A stretch of DNA of 54,188 nt from Pseudanabaena cinerea FACHB-1277 (GTDB lineage Bacteria > Cyanobacteriota > Cyanobacteriia > Pseudanabaenales > Pseudanabaenaceae), in contig NZ_JACJPY010000022.1 of assembly GCF_014696345.1 (NCBI RefSeq), forward strand, positions 1 to 54,188, written 5' to 3'. The position numbers were made by a program, and so were the translations under genes. Below the pieces are notes generated by a model that saw nothing but the letters and a program-made list of their open reading frames with translations, ran no database searches and was not told the origin of the DNA. This document shows, piece after piece, positions 1 to 10,131 of this stretch. Positions within the stretch are counted from its first letter, which is position 1; every line of letters begins with the position of its first letter.

Positions 1-103
1 GCTTGATCGTCTAACAGTTCAGTTAGGGGAAACTTGATCATGTTTATGTCTGTTGTTGCGTCAAAACTTTTTTCCTATTTTACCATTTCACCTATTTACC
101 CAC

Positions 104-296
104 ATGAGCGAAGTATTCCAATATCGTCCATTCCTTTACCGATGGGACTACTATCCGCACTTGGATCAATGGGTTTGGAGTCTATCATGTATTTGTCGTC
201 AATGCAGATAGAAGATGCCAATATGCTGGATTTGTTGGCTGGGTACACATTGCTGGACTGCAAACAGCTATAGATAAAGCAAAGAAAATATTTTGA
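104..296 (+). pseudogene. possible frameshifted small gene, unrecognised
   Basis: Two adjacent frames look protein-like. The first opens at ATG 104 and reads MSEVFQYRPFLYRWDYYPHL, then meets a stop after about 35 codons. A second frame, overlapping from about position 160, reads NGFGVYHVFVVNADRRCQ and ends in HIAGLQTAIDKAKKIF before a TGA at 294-296. Joining them needs one frameshift near 165-175. I do not recognise the family. It may be a decayed small cyanobacterial gene; chance open frames remain possible. Confidence 0.3.
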
Positions 297-380
297 GATT
301 ATCAACTTTAGAAAATATAAAAATATACCTAGTTAAACACGAGGCTTAAATAATACCCTATTGGACTTAGATAAGAATGG

Positions 381-644
381 TCAGCTTTGCTTATCTAGAA
401 TTAATATACCTGTTCCACAGGCTACTGTATGTTCAAAAAATTCTTCAGAAACTTTACATGATTCAGAGTGAATACCTTCAACCTTATCCCGAACAAGTTG
501 AATTGTTTTTCTACTTTGCTCAACAAAAACTAGGACATCTGAATAGGTATAAACATGACCATTGATTAAATGCCATATTGCGTCAAGGTACTCAAAAGTG
601 AAACCCTCCCTAAAAGGTGTTGGAGAATTTGCTTGCTCAGACAT
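381..644 (-). CDS. small hypothetical protein, 87 aa
   Basis: An 87-residue frame starting MSEQANSPTPFREGFTFEYL and ending GILILDKQS. It is acidic, with no membrane segment, signal peptide or catalytic motif that I can identify. No convincing Shine-Dalgarno precedes the ATG at 644. It lies alone between a decayed frame and the helicase gene, with about 230 bases of non-coding DNA separating it from the helicase stop. I do not recognise the family. The unbroken frame and ordinary amino-acid composition make it plausible, but it could be spurious. Confidence 0.45.
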   Translation of the reverse strand: MSEQANSPTPFREGFTFEYLDAIWHLINGHVYTYSDVLVFVEQSRKTIQLVRDKVEGIHSESCKVSEEFFEHTVACGTGILILDKQS

Positions 645-700
645 TTTTGCTTTGAACTTAGAACCAATATCTCGAACCTTGTGAGATACAAATGGATTTA

Positions 701-758
701 CTTTTTAGAGGGACGATCGCTGTTTGGTTGATTTTTTAGAGAGGCGAACGCTGGCTGG
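701..758. repeat. two imperfect copies of a TTTTTAGAG..CGATCGCTG..TGG motif
   Basis: Two near-tandem copies of about 28 bases, at 701-729 and 731-758. Both contain a T-run, AGAG, a HIP1-like core (gacgatcgctg in the first, gcgaacgctgg in the second) and a TGG-rich tail. This looks like short dispersed-repeat material in the gap between the small hypothetical gene and the helicase gene. Nothing else was seen between 645 and 872. Confidence 0.35.
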
Positions 759-872
759 TGCAAGATACTGAGATGTTTGCGAGGAATATTATTTCCTATC
801 ACATTTCAGAATTATTGATTAAGAAAATCTATAACGCTACTTTTAGAAATTAGTCAGTTAAATTTATTTACC

Positions 873-3497
873 TTAAATAACCTCATTGACAGGGAAGCGA
901 TCAATCATTTGGGCTGCCTGTTTTGCCGCTTGATATAACTGTGGTGGTAAATGTGGCACATGGGGAATTTGGTAGAGCAGGTCAATGGTGCGGCGCATTA
1001 ATCGCACAATGTCTCCCTCATCGAGATTGGTGTTTTGGCAAAGTTCTGTCCATTCCATTCCCAATGCCCATTGCTCCACTAATCCCGTTAGCTCATAGTC
1101 TAGCCATGCAGGAATATCCACCTTACGATCGCGCTGTACTCTAAACAACTCACGGCGGCGATCGCCCAAACCATCGAGGGCATCTTCTACGGTTGGCGAT
1201 AAGCCAAATTTGATCCAGTTGTCAGGGCGACTGTTTTCACTGACGATCGCCGCACAGACAGTGGCGAGATGATGGGAAGAAAGCCTATCCATTTCGCCAG
1301 AGAGAAGGGCGATCGCCAACCATAATTCATTCTCACCCCGCAGCGCCGCCACCACTTGACCTGTTTCGGTGGGTTGCGTACCTTCTAGGCATCCATAGTC
1401 TTGGAGAATATTCACCAAGCTCATAAATTCTTGCCAATGTCTTTGGCGGCGCTCATTGACCATTTCCTGTTGAAACTCAATTTGGCGCTGAAGTTGTTCG
1501 AGGCGGTTGACCTTCTTAAAAATTGCGCCGCGATCGGGCATTTTGGCAACAGGATGTTTATTCATTTCCGACTCTAGCGCCACCACCCTAGCTTGCTGCG
1601 TGATCACCTCTGGCGCGAGATCGGGCGCTGCTAAGGGCTGGATTTGTTGGGCGATCGCTAGGCTAGTTTCATCGCCATTGAGAGACTGTCCTAAGCGCAA
1701 TGATAACTTCGCAGGATATTCGATATCTCCATCTAGCAATAAGTCTGTGCCAACCTGCACGATATCTTTGTAACCCACCACGTACCAGCGATTGTCTTGA
1801 CCAAGACAGACAAACCAAGGAAACTGCCCTGAGCCTTGCACCTTTGCCGCCAGTACTGTATGCACGATCAGCCCTTTACTGGTGCGAATGGTGAGGGGCG
1901 AACCCGATAGCAAATAGGGGGCGTAGGAAGCTAGATCATGGAGCCGCATTTCTTCCGCCTGTTGTGCCAGCATTTTGAGAATGCGTTTTTCTTCCCGTAG
2001 GCGATCGCGCAACTTGTCATAGGCTTCTAACTGAGTTAGGTCAATATTCGCTAGATCATGTTCTAATTTGGCAATTTGCGCTGTAATTGCTTCGAGATTT
2101 TGAATTTGGGGTGCGAGATTGAGATCCGCTAAATACTGCCCAAAACTGCGCTCCACTAAGTCTCTGGCTTGATCGAGGGAATGGGTTTGCAAGAGATTCA
2201 TCACCATGCCATAGCTAGGCGCAAATTGACTAACGAGGGGGTCAGCGCCAGAGGTGGCAAGGGTTGCCGCTTCTCGCGCACCTTCAAAGGGAGTCTGCAC
2301 CGTCACCACATAGCCCACCTCATCCATGCCGCGCCGTCCTGCTCTGCCTGCCATTTGCAGAAATTCGGAGGCATTTAATAGCCGATGTCCGCGATCGGTG
2401 CGCTTGGATATACTAGAAATTACCGTAGTTCTTGCGGGCATATTAATCCCTGCGGCAAGGGTTTCGGTGGCAAAAACCACTTTCACCAATCCTTGCTGAA
2501 ACATTTCCTCCACAAAGCCTTTCCAAGCAGGTAAAATCCCCGCATGGTGTGCCGCTACACCGCGATAAAGTGCGTCAATATGCACGGATTTACCAATCTC
2601 TGGATTAGCGGCAACAAAATTATCAATTTGCGGTTTCAGACGTAAATATTCTTCCGCATTCACTAGGGATATACTGCCAAGTTCGGTAATTGCCTTTTCG
2701 CAACCTCGGCGGCTAAAAATGAAATAGATGGCAGGTAACATATCCCTCTGGCGGAGATGGGATAAAACTGTGGTAATGGTGGGAACGATTTTATGGCGTT
2801 CTTCTTTAGTGGGAGGCTTATTGGTGAGTGGCTTTAGGCGCGGATTGATTTTTTGATTAGAACTATCGAGTAATGGGAAAAAGCCTTTGGTATTACAGAA
2901 GGAATGTTGTAACGGCACGGGGCGAAAATCAGAGTAAATTAGTTCCGTTTTTCCATGCACTTTATTTAGCCAATCCGTTAGCTGTTGGCTATTTGCCACC
3001 GTTGCTGAGAGTGCCACTAGCTGCACTTCTGTTGGGCAGTAGACGATCGACTCTTCCCAAACTGTCCCGCGCTGGCGATCGTTCATGTAGTGGCATTCAT
3101 CTAGCACCACCACTTCCACATCAAGCAGGGATGTCCCCACTTCACCGATGGGCGTACCATAGAGCATATTCCGAAATATTTCCGTGGTCATCACCAAGAT
3201 CGGCGCATCGCGGTTTACCGACATATCGCCCGTCAGTAAGCCGACCTTATCATCACCAAACTGTTGGCGAAAGTCGCGCAATTTTTGATTGGAAAGTGCC
3301 TTAAGCGGCGTTGTGTAAAATACGCGCCGATCGCCTGCGAGGGCGGCATGGATGGCATATTCACCAATGAGGGTCTTGCCTGAGCCTGTGGGCGCACAAA
3401 CTACGACGGATCTTCCTGCTTGCAAGGCAGCGATCGCCTGTATTTGAAATGGGTCAAGTTCAAAGGGATATAGCTCTTGAGGGTCTAATGCTTGCAC
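873..3497 (-). CDS. DEAD/DEAH-box RNA helicase, Ski2/Mtr4-like
   Basis: An 874-residue superfamily 2 helicase of the Ski2/Mtr4 type, which in other organisms unwinds RNA during turnover. A Q-like region (FELDPFQIQAI, residues 12-22) precedes Walker A APTGSGKT (35-42). The DEAD-box equivalent is DECH (133-136), the SAT motif is at about 164-166, and motif VI QMAGRAGRRG marks the second RecA domain. The long C-terminal half fits the helical domains of Ski2-like proteins. The length matches cyanobacterial homologues. The start at 3497 gives an N-terminus that enters the helicase fold directly. The role in cyanobacteria is inferred from the family. Confidence 0.93.
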   Translation of the reverse strand: MQALDPQELYPFELDPFQIQAIAALQAGRSVVVCAPTGSGKTLIGEYAIHAALAGDRRVFYTTPLKALSNQKLRDFRQQFGDDKVGLLTGDMSVNRDAPILVMTTEIFRNMLYGTPIGEVGTSLLDVEVVVLDECHYMNDRQRGTVWEESIVYCPTEVQLVALSATVANSQQLTDWLNKVHGKTELIYSDFRPVPLQHSFCNTKGFFPLLDSSNQKINPRLKPLTNKPPTKEERHKIVPTITTVLSHLRQRDMLPAIYFIFSRRGCEKAITELGSISLVNAEEYLRLKPQIDNFVAANPEIGKSVHIDALYRGVAAHHAGILPAWKGFVEEMFQQGLVKVVFATETLAAGINMPARTTVISSISKRTDRGHRLLNASEFLQMAGRAGRRGMDEVGYVVTVQTPFEGAREAATLATSGADPLVSQFAPSYGMVMNLLQTHSLDQARDLVERSFGQYLADLNLAPQIQNLEAITAQIAKLEHDLANIDLTQLEAYDKLRDRLREEKRILKMLAQQAEEMRLHDLASYAPYLLSGSPLTIRTSKGLIVHTVLAAKVQGSGQFPWFVCLGQDNRWYVVGYKDIVQVGTDLLLDGDIEYPAKLSLRLGQSLNGDETSLAIAQQIQPLAAPDLAPEVITQQARVVALESEMNKHPVAKMPDRGAIFKKVNRLEQLQRQIEFQQEMVNERRQRHWQEFMSLVNILQDYGCLEGTQPTETGQVVAALRGENELWLAIALLSGEMDRLSSHHLATVCAAIVSENSRPDNWIKFGLSPTVEDALDGLGDRRRELFRVQRDRKVDIPAWLDYELTGLVEQWALGMEWTELCQNTNLDEGDIVRLMRRTIDLLYQIPHVPHLPPQLYQAAKQAAQMIDRFPVNEVI

Positions 3498-3567
3498 GCA
3501 CTTATGCCTGAATAAAAGTTTAGAAATGAATGTTACAACCTAGAGGGCTGTAACCCAAATCCAAGAA

Positions 3568-3610
3568 ATTTTTGAAAGCATTGCGAAGCAATGCCTGTCA
3601 AAGTTTTCTG
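3568..3610. repeat. short hairpin with TTTGAAAGC flank
   Basis: A perfect 7-bp stem, GCATTGC (3578-3584) and GCAATGC (3588-3594), with a GAA loop. It is flanked on the left by TTTTTGAAAGC, whose complement GCTTTCAAAAA recurs beside other intergenic hairpins in this window (near 5690, 5800 and 15565). It lies in the divergent gap between the helicase and the Uma2 gene. It is probably a dispersed palindromic repeat rather than a terminator. Confidence 0.5.
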
Positions 3611-3659
3611 GGGGTTGTTATATAATATATTACTGCTTAGGATTACAGGACTAACTAAT

Positions 3660-4370
3660 ATGGCGATCGCCACAAGTATTACAATTCCCAGACCTAGTAA
3701 TGCCAACATGATTTCTGAAGTTAGCCCAGAAGTTATTAATTGGCAACAGGCGAATTGGCAGGATTATTTACGCTTTCGTGATGCCAATAATTCAGAAATA
3801 AACCGTTGCTTCTTTAATATTAGTTATTTATTCATTGAAATGGGTCAAGAGGGATTAACACACGCGAAAGTTAGTGATTTATTTATTTTTTTGTTGGTAT
3901 TTTGGTTTAGCCGCAATCCAGAGATCATAGCGGAAACCTTTGGACGCTGCCTGATGGAAAAAGCACCACAACAAGCGGCGGCTCCTGATTTAGTTTTGTA
4001 TGTGGGCGATCGCATCCCCGTTTGGCAAGAAGGCGAGCCAAGACGAATCGACCTGCATCAATGGCGCGTGCCAGACCTAGTGGGCGAAATTTCTGACACC
4101 ACCCTAGCGATCGATCTCGATCAAAAGAAACGGCTATATGCAGCTTTAGGAATTCCCGAATATTGGGTAATTGATGCAAAGGGCAGCCAAGTTTTGATCT
4201 TTCAATTACAGGATGATGGCATTTATGTAGAGACAACTGCATCATCTGTGCTGAAGGGGTTGCCCGTAACCATACTCAGGCAAGCTTTACAAAAGCTACA
4301 TCAAACCACCAATGTGAGAGCCGCGAGTTGGCTCATGGATCAAGTCGAGCAGTTACGGAATCAGGCATGA
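3660..4370 (+). CDS. Uma2 family PD-(D/E)XK endonuclease-like protein
   Basis: A 236-residue Uma2 (DUF820) protein; the family has a PD-(D/E)XK nuclease fold and is greatly expanded in cyanobacteria, with largely unknown biological roles. The core reads APDLVLYVGDRIP, then VPDLVGEISDTTLAIDLDQK and YWVID, which supplies the Asp, Glu and Lys of the putative active site. I place the start at ATG 3660 (MAIATSITIPRP); an in-frame ATG upstream at 3591 would add residues that look unlike the family. It overlaps the next gene by four bases (ATGA), so the two are probably translationally coupled. Confidence 0.9.
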   Translation: MAIATSITIPRPSNANMISEVSPEVINWQQANWQDYLRFRDANNSEINRCFFNISYLFIEMGQEGLTHAKVSDLFIFLLVFWFSRNPEIIAETFGRCLMEKAPQQAAAPDLVLYVGDRIPVWQEGEPRRIDLHQWRVPDLVGEISDTTLAIDLDQKKRLYAALGIPEYWVIDAKGSQVLIFQLQDDGIYVETTASSVLKGLPVTILRQALQKLHQTTNVRAASWLMDQVEQLRNQA

Positions 4371-5029
4371 GCGAATCCGCCGATCCCTATAGGGTTGGGG
4401 CTAATGACCCTAGATCCATTCCCGAAACCTATCAACAAGAATCGCTGTTTGCAGGTTACGAATATCGCAGTTTTAAAGGCAGCTTGCGAGATAGTGGCGT
4501 TGGCTATGGCATGAGCGCAGCCTCTTTGCAAATTTGGAAAGAAGCGATCGCCAATTATCAACATTCCGCCCTTAGCGCCAGCCCAACCACCCAAACCAGC
4601 CTCTTTGAACTACCTGTCAACTATTGCGATCCCGATGCCATTAATCCCTTTGCGCTATCATTCCATCCTGCCGAATTCTATCGCTTACCTGCTATGGATA
4701 GTGGTGATGCCTGTATTTATTTTGTAATCGATCGCCTAGCATCAATCCCCAAAACAACGCGATCGCCAATTTTGTTATACATCGGCGAAACCTGTCGCTC
4801 TAGCAAGCGTTGGCAGGGTGTCCATGATTGCAAGCGCTATGTGACAAATTACCGAGAGTTGCACCATACCCATAGCATTCCCACGCAGATCGTGATGAGC
4901 TTTTGGTGGGATGCCCCGTCAAAAAGCTCACAGCGCCAAAAGTTAGAGCGATCGCTGATCACAAAATGGCGATCTCCCTTCAATAAAGAAAACTGGCAAA
5001 CTTGGGGAACAACTTTTTTCGCTCTCTGA
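4367..5029 (+). CDS. GIY-YIG nuclease-like protein
   Basis: A 220-residue protein starting at ATG 4367, which overlaps the Uma2 stop (ATGA). The C-terminal half resembles a GIY-YIG nuclease domain: ACIYFVIDRL, then ILLYIGETCRSSKRWQGVHD, and near the end a Glu-containing helix (KLERSLITKWRSPFNKENW) that fits the metal-binding glutamate region. The N-terminal 90 residues are unrecognised. The canonical GIY is replaced by IYF, so the assignment rests on the IGET, Arg and LE..LI..W pattern. Coupling to a Uma2 gene gives a two-nuclease-fold pair with no obvious modification partner. The cellular role is unknown. Confidence 0.72.
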   Translation: MSESADPYRVGANDPRSIPETYQQESLFAGYEYRSFKGSLRDSGVGYGMSAASLQIWKEAIANYQHSALSASPTTQTSLFELPVNYCDPDAINPFALSFHPAEFYRLPAMDSGDACIYFVIDRLASIPKTTRSPILLYIGETCRSSKRWQGVHDCKRYVTNYRELHHTHSIPTQIVMSFWWDAPSKSSQRQKLERSLITKWRSPFNKENWQTWGTTFFAL

Positions 5030-5071
5030 TGAGTCAAATCTGAGTCAGAATCGCTTTATGCCCCAAGCTAC

Positions 5072-5593
5072 TTAATAACTCGCTAGGGAAATAATCGGCA
5101 CATTGGGCAGTGATTTTCTGCCATTGAGAAAATCTAACTCGATGAGAAAGCCATAAGCCACTAGCTCTGCGCCAGTCTGCTCAACTAGCTTGGCTGTAGC
5201 CGCCGCAGTTCCTCCCGTTGCAATCACATCATCAATGATAATGACGCGCTTACCAGCAGCGATCGCATCTTGATGGATCTCTAAAGTGTCCGTGCCATAT
5301 TCCAAAGCATATTCCACCCGAAAAACTGCCGATGGTAGTTTCTTCGGCTTACGCACTGGTACAAAGCCGCAACCGAGGGCCATTGCTAAAGGCGCACCAA
5401 GGATAAACCCCCGCGATTCAATGCCGATAATATAATCAATATTGTCTATGGATATTTCGGCAAACTTGGCTTGAAAGGCTTTGATAATCGATGATAGTCC
5501 TTGGGAATGCGCTAATAATGGCGTAATGTCGCGGAAAATGATACCTGCTTGCGGAAAATCAGGAATATCACGAATAACACTTTTAAAATCCAT
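5072..5593 (-). CDS. apt: adenine phosphoribosyltransferase
   Basis: A 173-residue type I phosphoribosyltransferase that salvages adenine to AMP using PRPP. The PRPP-binding motif [14 protein letters not shown] is intact, and the N-terminus ([20 protein letters not shown]) carries the typical Apt signature. The [12 protein letters not shown] segment matches the conserved flexible-loop region. Length is normal for the family. It lies downstream of pyrG on the same strand, but 230 bases of repeat-rich DNA separate them, so it probably has its own promoter. Confidence 0.96.
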   Translation of the reverse strand: MDFKSVIRDIPDFPQAGIIFRDITPLLAHSQGLSSIIKAFQAKFAEISIDNIDYIIGIESRGFILGAPLAMALGCGFVPVRKPKKLPSAVFRVEYALEYGTDTLEIHQDAIAAGKRVIIIDDVIATGGTAAATAKLVEQTGAELVAYGFLIELDFLNGRKSLPNVPIISLASY

Positions 5594-5630
5594 ATTTTAA
5601 TTTTCTGTCAAAGGTGTAGCTATATTACAG

Positions 5631-5703
5631 CGCTTTGCGCTGACTGAAAACCCAGAGGATTTTCTGAAAGGAGCGCGGGATGATGCTTTCAAAAAATCCT
5701 CTG
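5631..5703. repeat. double-hairpin intergenic repeat
   Basis: Two hairpins lie upstream of apt. The first is CAGCGC TTT GCGCTG at 5632-5646. The second has 18-base arms, CAGAGGATTTTCTGAAAG (5653-5670) and CTTTCAAAAAATCCTCTG (5686-5703), which pair with a single mismatch. A related GCTTTCAAAAATCC string recurs at about 5803-5816, next to the pyrG stop. The composition looks like a cyanobacterial dispersed palindromic repeat. It could also end transcripts from pyrG. Confidence 0.6.
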
Positions 5704-5826
5704 TAATTCATACTGTACTTCATATATGTATGGAGACTATACAGAGATTACATTACAGCCTATTGAGGCTTTTAGTAGTACAGAAAGGTTCTTGAGGGCG
5801 GCGCTTTCAAAAATCCTTCTGGGGTT

Positions 5827-7503
<1,677 letters not shown>

Positions 7504-7669
7504 TTAGGTGCAATGGTTAACTTTTCTTGACCATGCTTAACAGAGTGATTATATAGCAGTCCTTGCTAATGATTACAGCGCTGCAAATAACCCCTCATTG
7601 GTTGTAGACTAATCGCGAACTAGCCAGTTTTACTAAATAAAGGCAACAAAATTTTAGAAAACTTATGCC

Positions 7670-8908
7670 ATGCTAAAGCACTCATTACTGGTCGCGATCG
7701 CGATATTTGCTAGTAGTTGTTCTAATGATGCTGTCCCCAATCTAGATCGGGGTAGTAGCAACAATGCCAATCAAGTAACGGCGATCGCCTCACCCACTGC
7801 CCAAGAGCCGAAATCACCAGACAAATCACCAGCAAAATCACCAACAAAAGCACCTAAAGGCTATCAAAAAGTTACCGTTATCGAAAATCTAGAAAGACCT
7901 TGGGGGATGGCGGAGCTACCTGATGGCTCGATGCTGATTACCGAGAGAGCGGGACGGGTTAAACTTTGGCAAAATGGCAAGGTGCAGCCAGTGGCATTAG
8001 AACTTCCCAATCTATTTGCCTCTGGACAGGGCGGCTTAATGGATATATCCTTACACCCACAATTTAGCCAAAATCGTTGGGTATATCTGACCTATTCATC
8101 GGGAGACTCTCAGGCAAATCGTACTAACTTGCTGAGGGCTAAGTTTGATGGTCAGGCTTTCAGCGAAGTGCAGGTTATTTTTAGCGTCACCCCTGAAAAG
8201 TCTGGCAATCAGCACTTCGGCTCGCGCATGACATGGTTGAGCGATCGCACTATGTTGTTAGCGATCGGCGATGGCGGCAATCCACCACTACAACTAGCAG
8301 GGGAATTAATTCGCAATCAAGCCCAAAAGCTAGATAGCAGATTAGGCAAGATTCTACGGATCAATGATGATGGCTCGATCCCCATAGATAACCCATTTGT
8401 TAAGCAAACTGGAGCCGATCCTGCGGTCTGGAGCTATGGACATCGCAACATTCAAGGACTATTTGCCGATCGCCTGTCTGGAAAAATCTGGTCAACGGAG
8501 CATGGCGCTCGTGGCGGTGATGAGCTAAATCTGGTGGAGGTGGGCAAAAACTATGGTTGGCCCCTTGTCACCCATAGCGAAGAATATGCAGGTGGTGAGA
8601 TTTCTAAAGAAAGGTCGCGTCCCGATATGTCCGATCCCAAAATCGTTTGGACTCCTGCGATCGCCCCCTCTGGTTTGGTGATATATAGCGGCGATCGCTT
8701 TCCTGATTGGCAGGGACAAATCTTTGCAGGTGGTCTGGTGTCACGGGATGTGCAGAGAATCAAGTATGCAAACAACCAAGCTAAAGTCCAAGAAGCGATC
8801 GCCATTGGGCAGAGGGTAAGGGATGTGCGCCAAGGAGGGGATGGTTTGATTTATATCCTTACCGATGAGCAGAATGGGCAGTTAATTAGGCTAGAGCCTG
8901 TATTTTAG
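7670..8908 (+). CDS. PQQ-type glucose/sorbosone dehydrogenase-like lipoprotein
   Basis: A 412-residue beta-propeller protein of the glucose/sorbosone (aldose sugar) dehydrogenase family. The N-terminus MLKHSLLVAIAIFASSC looks like a lipoprotein signal with Cys17 as the lipid anchor, though Ala at -3 is less typical than Leu. A Ser/Pro/Lys-rich linker (residues 40-65) follows. Family motifs include LERPWGMAELPDGSMLITER, GGLMDISLHP, the metal/quinone-site region AIGDGGNPP, and YGHRNIQGL, with a nearby WSTEHGARGGDELN. It is probably an outward-facing, membrane-anchored sugar oxidoreductase. Whether it carries PQQ is unknown. Confidence 0.92.
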   Translation: MLKHSLLVAIAIFASSCSNDAVPNLDRGSSNNANQVTAIASPTAQEPKSPDKSPAKSPTKAPKGYQKVTVIENLERPWGMAELPDGSMLITERAGRVKLWQNGKVQPVALELPNLFASGQGGLMDISLHPQFSQNRWVYLTYSSGDSQANRTNLLRAKFDGQAFSEVQVIFSVTPEKSGNQHFGSRMTWLSDRTMLLAIGDGGNPPLQLAGELIRNQAQKLDSRLGKILRINDDGSIPIDNPFVKQTGADPAVWSYGHRNIQGLFADRLSGKIWSTEHGARGGDELNLVEVGKNYGWPLVTHSEEYAGGEISKERSRPDMSDPKIVWTPAIAPSGLVIYSGDRFPDWQGQIFAGGLVSRDVQRIKYANNQAKVQEAIAIGQRVRDVRQGGDGLIYILTDEQNGQLIRLEPVF

Positions 8909-8921
8909 TAAACGCGATCAA

Positions 8922-8959
8922 GGATTGTAGGGGCAGTTCATGAACTGCCCCTACAATCC
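8922..8959. repeat. perfect 38-bp palindrome
   Basis: Two 19-base arms, GGATTGTAGGGGCAGTTCA (8922-8940) and its exact complement (8941-8959), meet with no spacer. The GTAGGGGCAGTTC..GAACTGCCCCTAC core resembles a widespread cyanobacterial dispersed repeat. It sits 13 bases after the dehydrogenase stop and could act as a transcription end, but no T-run follows. Confidence 0.8.
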
Positions 8960-9031
8960 GATCGCAGGGCGCTGTATATTGAGAAGGGTTTAAGCAAAAT
9001 TTACCGATACCCTATAACCCTGCCTGAGCCT

Positions 9032-10087
9032 ATGTCTAGTCGTCTCAAAGCCCTTCTTTATTACATCTCAGCGCGGCTGATGCTTGCGCCGATCATGATC
9101 TGGGCGATCGCTACCCTTGTATTTATCCTCATGCGGGCGACCCCAGGCGATCCCATTGATGCAATTTTAGGCCCTCGCGCCCCAGAAATCGTTAAAGAGG
9201 AATTGCGCCAAAGGGTGGGTTTAGCAGGATCTTGGCTATCGCAATATCAGCGCTATCTCTATGACCTTTGTCATTTCAACACCGAAAAATTTAAATTTGA
9301 ATTTAGCCTTGGTAAATCCATCAGTTCAGGGGATAAACCCGTCTGGCAGATTATCAAAAATTTCTTTCCCGCCACAGCCGAATTAGCGATCTATGCTCTA
9401 TTGATTGCCCTTGTAATTGGCTTGAGCGTGGGGATTTTTGCGGCGCTGCGTCCCAATACAAAATGGGATGTGGGCGGTCGGTTGTTTGGGATCGTGACCT
9501 ATTCGCTGCCTTTGTTTTGGGTGGGGATGATCCTGCAATTAATCTTTGCGGTGCAGTTGGGCTGGCTGCCCATTGGCACAAGATTTCCGCCTAGTCTCGA
9601 TCCACCTGAAAATATAATTGGTTTATATACATTAGACGCATTGCTCAAGGGCGACTGGGAGGGATTCTTGACTAGTCTCCAATATTTGACCTTGCCTGCA
9701 CTCAGTTTAGGAATTGTGATTAGCGGTATTTTTGAGCGGATTGTGCGGGTCAATTTGCAGCAAACCCTGCAATCAGACTATGTGGAGGCGGCAAGGGCGC
9801 GGGGGATCAAGCCGATGGCGATTCTATTTAACCATGCGCTGAAGAATGCGATGATCCCTGTAATTACAATTTTGGGGTTAACCCTAGCTTCGATGCTGGG
9901 CGGTGCGGTGTTAACGGAGGTGACTTTTTCTTGGCCTGGGCTTGCCAATCGCCTGTTTGAGGCGATCGTGGGGCGAGACTATCCTGTGGTGCAGGGAATT
10001 GTGATATTTTTTGCAGTGATCGTGACAATCGTGAGTATTCTGGTGGATATTGTCAATGCTTGGATTGATCCGCGCATTCGCTATTAG
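9032..10087 (+). CDS. ABC transporter permease, DppB/OppB family
   Basis: A 351-residue inner-membrane permease of the dipeptide/oligopeptide/nickel type. An N-terminal membrane segment follows residues ALLYYISARLML, then the family hallmark FILMRATPGDPIDAILGPRA. The binding-protein-dependent transport motif lies around EAARARGIKPMAILFNHALK, which includes the EAA loop that contacts the ATPase. Six membrane segments are expected. No binding protein, DppC partner or ATPase gene adjoins it, which is common for cyanobacterial peptide transporters. Substrate cannot be told from the sequence. Confidence 0.94.
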   Translation: MSSRLKALLYYISARLMLAPIMIWAIATLVFILMRATPGDPIDAILGPRAPEIVKEELRQRVGLAGSWLSQYQRYLYDLCHFNTEKFKFEFSLGKSISSGDKPVWQIIKNFFPATAELAIYALLIALVIGLSVGIFAALRPNTKWDVGGRLFGIVTYSLPLFWVGMILQLIFAVQLGWLPIGTRFPPSLDPPENIIGLYTLDALLKGDWEGFLTSLQYLTLPALSLGIVISGIFERIVRVNLQQTLQSDYVEAARARGIKPMAILFNHALKNAMIPVITILGLTLASMLGGAVLTEVTFSWPGLANRLFEAIVGRDYPVVQGIVIFFAVIVTIVSILVDIVNAWIDPRIRY

Positions 10088-10131
10088 TGGGCGGCGACAG
10101 CTATACTTCAAACCTCAATAGGCTGTAATTT

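Noticed and set aside
2873-3304. A 143-codon + strand frame inside the helicase gene
   Set aside because: Antisense shadow of a strongly conserved helicase; composition is not protein-like.
3660-5029. Uma2 plus GIY-YIG as a restriction-modification system
   Set aside because: No methyltransferase or specificity gene adjoins them, so I describe only the nuclease-like pair.
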